Positions 53,398 through 61,408 of a stretch of DNA of 64,000 bases are shown here, piece after piece. Below the pieces are notes generated by a model. It was not told the DNA's origin. It was given only the letters and a program-made list of their open reading frames with translations, and did no database searches. Position numbers and translations under genes: made by a program. Positions within the stretch are counted from its first letter, which is position 1. Every line of letters begins with the position of its first letter. This stretch comes from Microbacterium hominis NBRC 15708 (GTDB lineage: Bacteria; Actinomycetota; Actinomycetes; Actinomycetales; Microbacteriaceae): contig NZ_BCWI01000007.1 of NCBI RefSeq assembly GCF_001592125.1, positions 62,001 through 126,000 on the forward strand, written 5' to 3'.

Positions 53398-53679
53398 CTA
53401 GCGAGTGGGCTGCGCGGGCAGCGGCGGGAGCAGTTCCTGCATGTCGACCTCGAGCGCATGGCAGAGAGCCACGATCGTCGCCAGTCGAGGATTCGTCGCA
53501 GGCCCGCCCTTCGTCGTGCTCCCGCGCTCGTACTGCTGGTAGGCGTAGAGGGAGATCTCGGCGCGTTCGGCCATCTGGTCCTGCGTAAGTCCACGGAGGG
53601 CGCGGAGGCGACGCAACTGCATTCCCAGGTCTCGCGCGAACGTCGCCCACTCGGGGGACGAGGCGAGGCCGGAACTCAT
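53398..53679 (-). CDS. XRE-family HTH transcriptional regulator
   Basis: The product is 93 residues. The Cro/C1-type HTH covers about 22-85 (QLRRLRALRGLTQDQMAERAEISLYAYQQYERGSTTKGGPATNPRLATIVALCHALEVDMQELL). It is a minimal DNA-binding protein without a ligand domain. A perfect 16-bp palindrome lies 34 bp upstream of its start and is a likely autoregulatory site. It precedes the P-loop gene. Confidence 0.88.
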   Translation of the reverse strand: MSSGLASSPEWATFARDLGMQLRRLRALRGLTQDQMAERAEISLYAYQQYERGSTTKGGPATNPRLATIVALCHALEVDMQELLPPLPAQPTR

Positions 53680-53713
53680 TCCTCAAGCGTGGAAGGGATA
53701 AGAGTTGGTGTGA

Positions 53714-53729
53714 ACCGATTTAAATCGGT
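53714..53729. promoter_or_regulatory. Perfect 16-bp palindromic operator
   Basis: ACCGATTTAAATCGGT is a perfect palindrome and AT-rich at its centre, which is unusual in this GC-rich DNA. It sits 35 bp upstream of the XRE gene start and 35 bp past the DUF6907 gene stop. It is probably bound by the XRE protein. Confidence 0.6.
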
Positions 53730-53763
53730 GAAATTCTGGGATACCCTAGGGCGCCTTCCGTCG

Positions 53764-54096
53764 TCAGGGCGCCAGTCGCGCCAAGAGGGCGCCGAGCTCC
53801 GCGTGAAGCCGTGCAGCGCTCTCCGGGGTGAGCTCGATCTGGCGCGTCTCGGTGGCGATAGCGACCCAGGTCTCGCGGTCTGCCAGGTAGCGCACCGCGA
53901 GGACGCAGGCCTCCTCGGAGATCGCATCCCGCCGCAGCTCGCCTCCGGGGAGGAAGCGGCGCCGGAGGCTCGTCACCGGCATCCACTGCGGCTCCGACTG
54001 GTGTCGACGGTCGTCGGGCAGGCCGTGGAGGGCGTGGTCTTCCACGCACCACGGCGGGCAGGCCTCCGCGGTCGGCTCCGGTCGCTCGGTCGTCAT
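53764..54096 (-). CDS. DUF6907-like small protein
   Basis: The product is 110 residues. The N-terminus CPPWCVEDHAL with two Cys and a nearby His/Trp, then a beta-rich middle and IELTPESAARLHAELGALLARL at the end, match an actinobacterial family I recall as DUF6907. Its function is unknown. The Cys/His pattern could bind a metal. It is divergent from the FMN reductase gene, with about 170 bp between starts. Confidence 0.7.
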   Translation of the reverse strand: MTTERPEPTAEACPPWCVEDHALHGLPDDRRHQSEPQWMPVTSLRRRFLPGGELRRDAISEEACVLAVRYLADRETWVAIATETRQIELTPESAARLHAELGALLARLAP

Positions 54097-54222
54097 GGCG
54101 CCCCTTTCGGTTCCGGCAGGGCACAGGCCGTCGGGGTCCATTGAACGACATGCCTCCGACATGCGGGGTCGCGCTCGTCCCGACGGCACCGCCGTGGCGT
54201 CCGCATGCGGCAAGAGTCGATA

Positions 54223-54242
54223 GGATTCATTCAGTTGAATCC
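54223..54242. promoter_or_regulatory. Inverted repeats upstream of the FMN reductase gene
   Basis: GGATTCA (54223-54229) and TGAATCC (54236-54242) are perfect arms, and a second, overlapping palindrome ATTCA-GT-TGAAT lies at 54229-54240. The pair ends 22 bp before the reductase start, where a MarR/HxlR-type repressor would block transcription. Confidence 0.55.
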
Positions 54243-54264
54243 AATCCGGAAGGGCACTCTCGCC

Positions 54265-54831
54265 ATGACCACCTACAACGTCGGCATCATCATCGGCAGC
54301 ATCTCGTCGACCTCGATCAACCGCCGCCTCGCGAACGCGCTCGTGCGCCTCGCCCCCCAGGCCGGCCTGTCGCTCACGGAGCTTCCCATCGCGGGCCTGC
54401 CGTTCTACTCGGCGGACAACGACGCGGCCATCCCCGCCGCGGCCGCGGAGTTCAAGACGTCGATCGAGGGTTCGGACGCCGTCATCATCGTGACGCCCGA
54501 GTACAACCGCTCGGTGCCCGGTGTCCTGAAGAACGCGCTCGACACGGCCAGCCGCCCGTGGGGCCAGAACAGCTTCGCCGGCAAGCCGTCCGCCGTCATC
54601 GGCGCCTCGATCGGGGCGATCGGCACCGCCGTCGCGCAGCAGCACCTGCGCTCGATCCTCTCGTTCCTCGCCTCGCCCGAGCTGTCGCAGCCCGAGGCGT
54701 ACATCCACCTGCGCGACGGCCTGATCACCGACGAGGGCGAGGTCACCGACGAGTCGACCGCCGAGTTCCTCGTGTCGTGGCTGAAGGCCGTGCACACGCA
54801 CATCGCGAAGTCGCTCAGCCCCGTCGAGTGA
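54265..54831 (+). CDS. NADPH-dependent FMN reductase
   Basis: The product is 188 residues from ATG 54265 (GGAAGGG upstream). It is flavodoxin-like: GIIIGSISSTSINRRLANAL (phosphate loop of FMN binding), TPEYNRSVPGVLKNALDTASRP (the canonical YNxSxPxxLKNAxD motif), and KPSAVIGASIGAIGTAVAQQHLR. Such enzymes reduce FMN, quinones or azo/chromate compounds at the expense of NADPH. A regulatory inverted repeat is directly upstream and a strong hairpin follows the gene, so it is a single-gene unit. Confidence 0.93.
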   Translation: MTTYNVGIIIGSISSTSINRRLANALVRLAPQAGLSLTELPIAGLPFYSADNDAAIPAAAAEFKTSIEGSDAVIIVTPEYNRSVPGVLKNALDTASRPWGQNSFAGKPSAVIGASIGAIGTAVAQQHLRSILSFLASPELSQPEAYIHLRDGLITDEGEVTDESTAEFLVSWLKAVHTHIAKSLSPVE

Positions 54832-54861
54832 TCTGACGGTCGCGCCCACCGCGCGTCGTGA

Positions 54862-54896
54862 CGAACGGCGCCCGCCCACCCGGCGGGCGCCGTTCG
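54862..54896 (+). terminator. Hairpin terminator after the FMN reductase gene
   Basis: Perfect 15-bp arms (CGAACGGCGCCCGCC and its complement) around a 5-nt loop, beginning 30 bp after the stop codon. It lacks a T-run, as is common in high-GC actinobacteria. Confidence 0.75.
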
Positions 54897-55013
54897 CCGT
54901 CTCGCGCCGTCGACACGCGCCGTCGACACGCGCGGCCGCGCAGTGGCGGATCGACGACAGATGTCGATGCCGTGGGCGCCGCCGCCGGAGTAGATTGCCC
55001 CCGGGAGGTCACC

Positions 55014-55607
55014 ATGGCAGAGTTCAGCAGAGGCTTCGGGGCACGCCGTCGCGCATCGGAGCCGCAGCTTCCACCCGGGCAGTACCTGACCGACGATTTC
55101 CCCGTGCTCTCGGCGGGCCCGACGCCGCGGGTGAGCACCCAGGAGTGGGAGTTCAGCATCGTGACCGAGTCCGGGGAGCGGACGTCGTGGTCGTGGCAGG
55201 AGTTGATGGCGCTGCCGGTGGAGGACATCCGCACCGACATCCACTGCGTCACCCGCTGGTCCAAGCTCGGCACCCACTGGCGCGGCGTCTCGCTCGACAC
55301 CCTCCTCTCCGGCATCGAGACGACAGCACCCTCGGCGATGGCCCACTCCTACGGCGGCTACACCACGAACGTGCCGCTCGACGAGCTTCGCGGAGGAAAG
55401 GCGTGGGTCGCCGTCGAGTTCGAGGGCGAGCAGCTCGCCCCCGAGCACGGCGGGCCGGCCCGGCTGCTCGTGCCCCACCTCTACTTCTGGAAGAGCGCGA
55501 AATGGGTGCGCGGACTCGTCCTCCAGGAGCACGACGATCCCGGGTTCTGGGAGCAGAACGGCTACAACCTCCACGGCGACCCCTGGCGGGAGGAACGGTA
55601 CTGGTGA
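55014..55607 (+). CDS. Molybdopterin-dependent oxidoreductase, sulfite-oxidase-like
   Basis: The product is 197 residues from ATG 55014, right after GGGAGGTCACC. It has the compact oxidoreductase-molybdopterin fold: LMALPVEDIRTDIHCVTRWSKLGTHWRGVSL, in which Cys78 would bind molybdenum, then GGYTTNVPLDELRGGKAWVA and HGGPARLLVPHLYFWKSAKWVRGL. It has no Tat signal and is therefore cytoplasmic, unlike MsrP/YedY. It is co-translated with a flavin reductase (GTGA overlap) that probably supplies electrons, and with a zinc-finger-like DUF6510 protein. The substrate is unknown. Confidence 0.9.
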   Translation: MAEFSRGFGARRRASEPQLPPGQYLTDDFPVLSAGPTPRVSTQEWEFSIVTESGERTSWSWQELMALPVEDIRTDIHCVTRWSKLGTHWRGVSLDTLLSGIETTAPSAMAHSYGGYTTNVPLDELRGGKAWVAVEFEGEQLAPEHGGPARLLVPHLYFWKSAKWVRGLVLQEHDDPGFWEQNGYNLHGDPWREERYW

Positions 55608-56329
55608 GCGCCCCCGGCTGGCTCGCCGCACACGTCGCCGCGGTCGCCCCGCTCACCGCGCATTCGCGTTCGCTCCTGCTCGACGTGCCCGGGTGGCCCG
55701 GGAACCTCGCCGGCCAGCACCTGGACGTGCGGCTGACCGCCGAAGACGGGTACCAGGCGGAGCGCTCCTACTCCGTGGCGAGCGTCGGGACCGGCACCAC
55801 GGTGGAGCTCGCGGTCGACGAGATCGTCGACGGCGAGGTCTCGCCGTACCTGGTCCGCGACATCCGCCCCGGAGACTTCCTGGAGGTCAAGGGACCGCTC
55901 GGCGCCTATTTCGTCTGGCGCGGCGACGAGCCCGCACCCGTGCAGCTCATCGCGGGAGGATCCGGCATCGTCCCCCTTCTGGCGATGGTGCGCGCGCACG
56001 CGGCATCCGCGAACGAGGCGCCGTTCCGACTGCTCTACTCGACGAGGAGCCCGGCCGACGCGATGTACGCCGACGATCTCCTGCGGCTGAGCGGCCCTCT
56101 CCTCGCGATCGACTGGGTCTACACCCGCGCGACGCCCGACGGGTGGCCCCGGCCCGCCGGAAGGGTCCGCCTCGACGAGCTCGCGCAGCGGTGCGTGCCG
56201 CCGGAGCAGCGCCCGCTGGTCTACGTCTGCGGCCCGACCGCCTTCGTCGAGACGGTCGCAGACGCCCTCGTGCAGATCGGGCACGCTCCGCAACGCGTGC
56301 GGACCGAGCGATTCGGAGGCGCAGCATGA
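55604..56329 (+). CDS. Ferredoxin-NADP-reductase-type FAD/NAD-binding oxidoreductase
   Basis: The product is 241 residues from GTG 55604. It has the FAD domain with AERSYSVAS (RxYS motif) and GDFLEVKGPLGAYFVW, and the NAD(P) domain with LIAGGSGIVPLLAMVR and VYVCGPTAFVETVADAL. No iron-sulfur cysteines follow. It likely passes electrons from NAD(P)H to the molybdenum enzyme encoded just before it. Both neighbours overlap by four bases, so this is a strict operon. Confidence 0.92.
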   Translation: MSAPGWLAAHVAAVAPLTAHSRSLLLDVPGWPGNLAGQHLDVRLTAEDGYQAERSYSVASVGTGTTVELAVDEIVDGEVSPYLVRDIRPGDFLEVKGPLGAYFVWRGDEPAPVQLIAGGSGIVPLLAMVRAHAASANEAPFRLLYSTRSPADAMYADDLLRLSGPLLAIDWVYTRATPDGWPRPAGRVRLDELAQRCVPPEQRPLVYVCGPTAFVETVADALVQIGHAPQRVRTERFGGAA

Positions 56330-56634
56330 CCACGCACGACCACGACGACACGTCGACGGACGCCCACCGGACCGCCACGATGGTCGACGGCAACGCGCTC
56401 GCGGGCATGCTCTCGGCCGTCTTCGCCGACGACGCCACGGTGCTCACCCTCGAGTGCGGACACTGCGCAGACGCGCGTCCGTTGGCGCAGGCCCGGGTGG
56501 AGCGCGACGCGCAGGTCGCGATCGTGCGCTGCCGCGGCTGCACGCACACCCTGATGTCGGTCTCGACGGCCGGCGGCGCCGTCGAGATCCGGATCGCGGC
56601 GCTCGCCGCGATCCGGACGGCACCGTCGGCGTAG
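56326..56634 (+). CDS. DUF6510-like small zinc-ribbon protein
   Basis: The product is 102 residues. It contains DGNALAGMLSAVFADDATVLTLECGHC and later VRCRGCTH, i.e. two CxxC pairs that can form a zinc ribbon. I recall this as DUF6510, found in actinobacteria after a molybdopterin oxidoreductase and a flavin reductase, exactly as here. It may be an assembly factor or third subunit; the function is unknown. The ATG overlaps the preceding stop (ATGA). Confidence 0.8.
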   Translation: MTTHDHDDTSTDAHRTATMVDGNALAGMLSAVFADDATVLTLECGHCADARPLAQARVERDAQVAIVRCRGCTHTLMSVSTAGGAVEIRIAALAAIRTAPSA

Positions 56635-56672
56635 CCGCGCCGTCACGGGCGCGGCGCGGCATCCGGTGCGGC

Positions 56673-58283
56673 TCAGGCCCCCCGCTCGCGCGAGCGCAGA
56701 TCTTTGCGCAGGATCTTGCCCGACGTCGACTTCGGGATCGCCTCCACGAACTCCACGCGGCGGACCTTCTTGTGCGGTGCGACGTTCTCCGCGACGAAGG
56801 CCATGACCTCCTCCGCCGTCAGCCCGGAGTCGGGCGCCGAGACGATGAACGCCTTCGGGATCTCCTGCTTGTCGTCGTCGAGCACTCCGATGACCGCGGC
56901 ATCCATGATCTTCGGGTGCCCCAGCAGCAGCGCCTCCAGCTCGGCGGGGGCGATCTGATAGCCCTTGTACTTGATCAGCTCCTTCACCCGGTCGACGATC
57001 GAGAAGTAGCCGCCCTCGTGGTAGACCGCGACATCGCCCGTGTGCAGGAAGCCCTCGGCGTCGAGCGTCTCCGCCGTGGCCTGCGGCTGGTTGAGGTAGC
57101 CGAGCATCACATTGGGCCCCTTCACCCACAGCTCGCCCGGACGCGTGCGCCCGTCCTCCTCGATCGCCGTGATCTCCTCGCCGGTCTCGGTGTCGACCAG
57201 CTTGCACACGATGTTGGGCAGGATCGTGCCCACCGAGCTCACCGGGATGTCGTCGCGCGTGTACGGCATCGCGTGTGAGACCGGGCTCAGCTCGCTCATG
57301 CCGTAGCCCTGCATCATGCGCGCGTGGAGGCGGCGCCCCGCGATCTCGGCCGTCTCCCCGTCGAGCGGCGCCGCGCCGGAGAACACCGTGTGCACCGTCG
57401 AGATGTCGAACTCGTCGACGATCGGGTGCTTGGCCAGCGCGACCGCGATCGGCGGGGCGATGTAGAGGTAGGTGCAACCGTAGGTCTGGATGTTGGTGAG
57501 GAACTGCACGAGGTCGAACCGCGGCATGGTGACCAGCGTCGCGCGCTGCTTCAGCGCGAGGTTCAACAGCACCGTCATGCCGTAGATGTGGAAGAACGGC
57601 AGCACCGCGAGCACGCGGTCGGTGTTCTTCAGATCGATGTTGATGCGGCATTGCGCGACGTTCGCGACGAGGTTGCGGTGGCTGAGCATCACCCCTTTGG
57701 GGATGCCGGTGGTTCCCGACGAGTAGGGGAGGACCGCCACGTGCGTCGCCGGGTCGATCTCGATCTGCGGCGCCGGACGTCCTTCGCCCAGCAGCTGGCG
57801 AAGGTCGGGGTGGCCCTCGGCGCCGTCCAGCACCACGACGCGCTCGACGGGGATGCCGGTGGCCTCCGCGGCCTGCTGCGCCGCGGGCAGCAGCGGCGAG
57901 ACCGTGAACAGCCACGTCGCGCCCGCGTCGCGCAGCTGTTTCTCGATCTCGCCGGCCGTGTACAGCGAGTTGATCGTCGTCACGGTCGCGCCGGCGCGGA
58001 GAGCGCCGTGGAAGACCGTCGCGAACGCCGGGACGTTCGGGCAGAGCAGCCCCACGACCGTGGAGGCGTCCACGCCGCGCGCCGCCAGAGCGCCGGCGAA
58101 GGCGTCCACCTGCGCCTTGAGGGCGCCGTACGTCGTCTCGGCCCCGCCGGCGGGATCGATCAGCGCGATGCGCGCGGCATCCTCGTCGGTGAGCCCGGCG
58201 AACAGGTCGTCGTAGATGCTGACGTCCGGGATCTCGACATCGGGGAAGGGGCTGGTGAACACGGCGGTCTCCTTCGACGGCAC
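56673..58283 (-). CDS. AMP-binding acyl-CoA synthetase, 4-coumarate:CoA-ligase-like
   Basis: The product is 536 residues. The AMP-forming superfamily motifs are complete: P-loop YSSGTTGIPKGVMLSHRNL, the VLPFFHIYGMTVL His motif, GYGMSELSPVSH (A5), GFLHTGDVAVYHEGGYFSIVDRVKELIKYKGYQI (hinge) and the C-terminal catalytic Lys in KSTSGKILRKDLRS. It activates an aryl- or fatty-acid type acid as acyl-adenylate and CoA thioester. The overall sequence is closest in style to 4-coumarate-CoA ligases and medium-chain relatives. It is monocistronic by position. Confidence 0.93.
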   Translation of the reverse strand: MPSKETAVFTSPFPDVEIPDVSIYDDLFAGLTDEDAARIALIDPAGGAETTYGALKAQVDAFAGALAARGVDASTVVGLLCPNVPAFATVFHGALRAGATVTTINSLYTAGEIEKQLRDAGATWLFTVSPLLPAAQQAAEATGIPVERVVVLDGAEGHPDLRQLLGEGRPAPQIEIDPATHVAVLPYSSGTTGIPKGVMLSHRNLVANVAQCRINIDLKNTDRVLAVLPFFHIYGMTVLLNLALKQRATLVTMPRFDLVQFLTNIQTYGCTYLYIAPPIAVALAKHPIVDEFDISTVHTVFSGAAPLDGETAEIAGRRLHARMMQGYGMSELSPVSHAMPYTRDDIPVSSVGTILPNIVCKLVDTETGEEITAIEEDGRTRPGELWVKGPNVMLGYLNQPQATAETLDAEGFLHTGDVAVYHEGGYFSIVDRVKELIKYKGYQIAPAELEALLLGHPKIMDAAVIGVLDDDKQEIPKAFIVSAPDSGLTAEEVMAFVAENVAPHKKVRRVEFVEAIPKSTSGKILRKDLRSRERGA

Positions 58284-58343
58284 GGCGATCCCCGGCCACG
58301 CTGCCGGGTGCGTCCATCATGCCACTGGAGGGGGCGGATCCGA

Positions 58344-58374
58344 CACGCGGTCTCTCGGAGGAAGAGACCGCGTG
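58344..58374 (-). terminator. Hairpin between the acyl-CoA synthetase and dehydrogenase genes
   Basis: CACGCGGTCTCT (58344-58355), a 7-nt loop and its perfect complement (58363-58374). It is 86 bp downstream of the dehydrogenase stop and upstream of the synthetase start, so it probably ends the dehydrogenase transcript. Confidence 0.65.
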
Positions 58375-58388
58375 CCAGTCGTGTCCGC

Positions 58389-58422
58389 GTGGCAGGGGTG
58401 CCCGGGTGGCAGGGGTGCCCGG
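58389..58422. repeat. Perfect 17-bp tandem repeat
   Basis: GTGGCAGGGGTGCCCGG occurs twice without a gap (58389-58405 and 58406-58422), followed by a partial third copy. It lies in the 176-bp intergenic region between the dehydrogenase and synthetase genes. Each unit contains GGCAnGGGTGCC-like symmetry and could bind a protein; no function is known. Confidence 0.7.
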
Positions 58423-58459
58423 GTGCCCCTCGTGCGGAGCGGCGCCCGGACGGCGGCCG

Positions 58460-59542
58460 TCAGGCGAAGACGTCCGCGTGCTGGGCGCTGCGGCCGGCGG
58501 CGAGACGCTCCGCGGCCCGCTCCTCCGCGGCATCCAGCGGCGTGATGCCGCGCGCCGCGGCATCCGCGAAGATCGCCCGCACGGTGTCGCCGATGGCGCT
58601 CACCCGGTCCATGATCTCGGCGCGGGAGCCGAGCCGCTTGGCCTCCAGGTCGAGATAGACGACGCCGCCCGCGTTGACGACGAAGTCGGGAGCGTAGAGG
58701 ATGCCGCGAGCGGCCAGTCGATCCGCCCCGGAGCGATCCGCGAGGGGGTTGTTCGCCGGGCCGCAGACGGCGCGGGCCGACAGTCGGTCGATGACCTCGT
58801 CGTCGAGGAGGCCGCCGATGCCGGCGGGGACGAAGACGTCGGCCTCGATGAGGTGCTCCGTGCCGGGCTCGACCCAGCGGGCGCCCAGCTCGGTCGCCAG
58901 GTCGCGCTTGGCGGGGTTGACGTCGGTCACCGTGAGCTGCGCGCCCTCGGCGCTCAGGCGCACGGCCAGACGGCTGCCGACCTGTCCGAGCCCGGAGACG
59001 GTGATGCGGCGTCCGGCGACATCGGGGGAGCCCGCGACCTGTTCGAGGGTGGCGCGCAGCGACTCGTAGACGCCCAGGCTCGTCGGACCGGCCGGCTCGC
59101 CGGAGCCGCCCACCGCGTCGGGCAATCCGACGACGTGGGAGGTGCGTTCGCTGACGACCAGCATGTCGTCGGTCGTCGAACCGACATCCTCCGCGGTGCG
59201 GTAGCGGCCGTCGAAGCGCTCGACGGCGTCGCCGAGGTCGAGGTAGGCGGCGCGGCGGCGACCCGCATCGAGCACCGTGCCGGGCGGCACGCAGATCACG
59301 GACTTCCCGCCCCCGGCATCCAAGCCCGCCGCAGCGTTCTTGAGCGTCATCGCGGCGGAGAGGCGGAGGGCGTCGCCGACGGCGTCGCTCCAGTGGGGGT
59401 AGGTCCACATCCGGGCCCCGCCGAGGGCGGAACCGAGGACCGAGGAGTGCAGCGCGACGGTGATGACCAGACCGCTGCGCGGGCCCATCGTCACCTCCAC
59501 GCGCTCGTGGGAGAAGTCGGGCAGGGGCAGGGTGTGCGTCAT
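58460..59542 (-). CDS. Leu/Val/Glu/Phe-type amino acid dehydrogenase
   Basis: The product is 360 residues from ATG 59542 (GAGGATGCG upstream). It has the family signature GGARMWTYPHWSDAVGDALRLSAAMTLKNAAAGLDAGGGKSVI, with substrate and catalytic lysines, AEDVGSTTDDML, and the Rossmann motif VSGLGQVGSRLAVRL. Length and sequence fit leucine/valine dehydrogenase rather than the longer glutamate enzymes. It catalyses NAD-linked oxidative deamination of a branched-chain amino acid to the 2-keto acid. Confidence 0.92.
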   Translation of the reverse strand: MTHTLPLPDFSHERVEVTMGPRSGLVITVALHSSVLGSALGGARMWTYPHWSDAVGDALRLSAAMTLKNAAAGLDAGGGKSVICVPPGTVLDAGRRRAAYLDLGDAVERFDGRYRTAEDVGSTTDDMLVVSERTSHVVGLPDAVGGSGEPAGPTSLGVYESLRATLEQVAGSPDVAGRRITVSGLGQVGSRLAVRLSAEGAQLTVTDVNPAKRDLATELGARWVEPGTEHLIEADVFVPAGIGGLLDDEVIDRLSARAVCGPANNPLADRSGADRLAARGILYAPDFVVNAGGVVYLDLEAKRLGSRAEIMDRVSAIGDTVRAIFADAAARGITPLDAAEERAAERLAAGRSAQHADVFA

Positions 59543-59687
59543 CGCATCCTCTTTCGGCTGGCCTTGTGGGCTGTGCTCTGCGGATGCCGCGGCGTTACGG
59601 CATCCGTCACCCATTGTGCCCCGAGCCGCGCCGTTCCGTGCGGTCGCGGGCCGACGCGGCCGCGTGCCGGAGGGCGCGGCCCGCGCC

Positions 59688-59772
59688 GTGACGTACGTCG
59701 GATCCGCGCGGCGACGGGCCGCGCCAGGGCGTGGCAGCCGGGCTCGCGGTCCGAAAATCCGGCGTTCGTCAC
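59688..59772. repeat. 85-bp palindromic repeat, copy 1
   Basis: It begins GTGACGTACGTCGGAT and ends ATCCGGCGTTCGTCAC, which are inverted copies at 14 of 16 positions, around a GC-rich interior that can fold further. A second member of the same length and ends is at 60784-60869. The two bracket the AbiEi/DUF559-like gene. Confidence 0.7.
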
Positions 59773-59900
59773 GGGCGGACGGGCGGACGATCCGACCCGC
59801 GACGGCGAGGGCTCCTCCCCAGAGCGGCCCTGAGTCGGGCTCTCCACGGGCTTTCCCGCCCGCGGTCCACCCCACGACGGCGAGCCGCCACGATCGGCGG

Positions 59901-60752
59901 ATGGAAGAAGAGGCGAACGCGGGCGCGGGTCCGGTGTCGTGGCCCGTGGTGTCGCGGGCCGAGCTGTACGCGGAGGGGTGGACGTGGCGCCGGATCGAGC
60001 GGGCCGTCGCCGCGGGGTCGCTCTGCCGCGCCCGGAGGGACGCGTACCTGCCCGGGGAGGTCGACGCGCAGACGCGTGCCGCCGCCGAGGTCGGCGGTCA
60101 GCTGACCTGCCTGTCCGAGCTCGCCCGCCGCGGGGTCTTCGTGCTCGCCACCGGCGGGCTGCACGTCCGCGTGCATCCGCGGCGGGGACGGCGTCGGCCG
60201 GTGCACCCGGATGCGCGCGTGCACTGGTCGGGCGACGGTCTGCGGCGCACGGCGAATGCGCCTCTCGTGGAGGCCCTGGCGGCGGCAGCGCGGTGCCAGG
60301 GACCGATGGAGACGATCGCCTCGCTGGATTCGGCGCTTCATCGCCGTCTCATCGACGAGGACGACCTGGCCGAGATCTTCCGGATGCTGCCCCGTCGCTA
60401 CCGCGCGCTCCGGGCGTTTCTCGACCGATCGGCGGAGGCGGGCAGCGAGAGCATCGTGCGCATCCTGCTGCGCAAGATGGGATGCCGCGTCGAATGCCAG
60501 GTTCAGATCGCCGGCGTCGGGCGGGTCGATCTGCTCGTCGACGGCTGGCTGATCGTCGAGTGCGACAGCGAGGCGCACCACGCGAGCTGGGCGCAGCAGA
60601 AGGAGGACCGCCGCCGGGATCAGGCCGCCGCGGCCCTCGGGTACGTCACCTACCGGCCGATCGCCGAGGACATCTTCTGGCACCGCGACCGCGTGCTGGC
60701 GGCGGTGCGGGGGCTCCGCGGCTCGACGCGCGCCGCGCGCCGGCACGGATGA
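59901..60752 (+). CDS. AbiEi/DUF559-like protein: wHTH plus Vsr-type nuclease-like domain
   Basis: The product is 283 residues from ATG 59901. The N-terminus resembles the AbiEi-type winged helix (SRAELYAEGWTWRRIERAVAAGSLCRARRDAYLPG). The C-terminal 110 residues match DUF559/Vsr-like endonuclease folds: GRVDLLVDGWLIVECDSEAHHASWAQQKEDRRRDQAAAALGYVTYRPIAEDI, with Asp and Glu at the PD-(D/E)XK positions. Such proteins are abundant in Microbacteriaceae; some related domains act as antitoxins of type IV systems. No toxin gene is adjacent. It is flanked on both sides by the 85-86 bp palindromic repeats. Confidence 0.8.
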   Translation: MEEEANAGAGPVSWPVVSRAELYAEGWTWRRIERAVAAGSLCRARRDAYLPGEVDAQTRAAAEVGGQLTCLSELARRGVFVLATGGLHVRVHPRRGRRRPVHPDARVHWSGDGLRRTANAPLVEALAAAARCQGPMETIASLDSALHRRLIDEDDLAEIFRMLPRRYRALRAFLDRSAEAGSESIVRILLRKMGCRVECQVQIAGVGRVDLLVDGWLIVECDSEAHHASWAQQKEDRRRDQAAAALGYVTYRPIAEDIFWHRDRVLAAVRGLRGSTRAARRHG

Positions 60753-60783
60753 GGCGGGCGACGGTGCGCGGGTGATCGCGGCG

Positions 60784-60869
60784 GTGACGAACGTCGGAGA
60801 AGCCGGGCGAGCGGCGGCCCGTCGCTCGTCGTCGCGCGACCGGCCGCGCAGAACTCCGACGCTCGTCAC
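60784..60869. repeat. 86-bp palindromic repeat, copy 2
   Basis: It begins GTGACGAACGTCGGAG and ends CTCCGACGCTCGTCAC (inverted at 15 of 16 positions). The length is almost the same as copy 1 and the arms match it, with a divergent GC-rich interior. It starts 31 bp after the DUF559-like gene and ends 56 bp before the YbaK-domain gene. Confidence 0.7.
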
Positions 60870-60925
60870 GCCCGGCGGGCGGCGGGCGGCGGCGACCGCC
60901 GGCCCGCCGCCGCTACGCTCGTGCC

Positions 60926-61402
60926 ATGACGGAGAACCTCTCACCGCGCAGCCGCATCGTCCACGACGCCCTCCGCGCCGCCGGCGTCTCGGGCGAGATC
61001 ATCACGCTCCCGGATGCCGCGTCCACCGCCGCGCTCGCCGCCGCCGCCCTCGGCATCGAGGTCGGGGCCATCGCCAACAGCCTGGTGTTCTGGTCCGACG
61101 GTGAGCCGCTCCTGGTGATGACCAGCGGCGCCCACCGCGTCGACACCCCGGCGCTCGCGGCGCGCCTCGGGCGCCGGAGCATCGTGCGAGCCACGCCGGA
61201 GCAGGTGCGCGCGGCCACGGGGCAGGCCATCGGCGGCGTCGCGCCGACCGGCCACCCCGCGCCGCTGCCCACCGTCGTCGACGAGGCGCTCGCCGCCTTC
61301 GACGAGATCTGGGCCGCGGGCGGAACGCCCCACACCGTCTTCCCCCTGACCTTCGACGAGCTCGTCCACCTCACCGGTGGCACGGTCAGCGCCGTCGACT
61401 GA
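60926..61402 (+). CDS. YbaK/EbsC-type aminoacyl-tRNA deacylase-like protein
   Basis: The product is 158 residues. It has the YbaK/ProX fold: DAASTAALAAAALGIEVGAIANSLVFWSDGEPLLVMTSGAHRVD, ATPEQVRAATGQAIGGVAPTGH and a conserved GGTPHTVFPLTFDELVHLTGG. Family members clear mischarged tRNA (for example Ala- or Cys-tRNA-Pro) in trans. The typical conserved Lys in the IxKxL segment is not seen (IANSLVF), so activity or specificity may differ. It is convergent with the glycosidase gene, 6 bp apart. Confidence 0.88.
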   Translation: MTENLSPRSRIVHDALRAAGVSGEIITLPDAASTAALAAAALGIEVGAIANSLVFWSDGEPLLVMTSGAHRVDTPALAARLGRRSIVRATPEQVRAATGQAIGGVAPTGHPAPLPTVVDEALAAFDEIWAAGGTPHTVFPLTFDELVHLTGGTVSAVD

Positions 61403-61408
61403 GCGCGC

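Noticed and set aside
61081-61110. YbaK-domain gene as a fused or broken prolyl-tRNA synthetase piece
   Set aside because: Length and ends fit a normal stand-alone YbaK/EbsC protein; no synthetase motifs are nearby.
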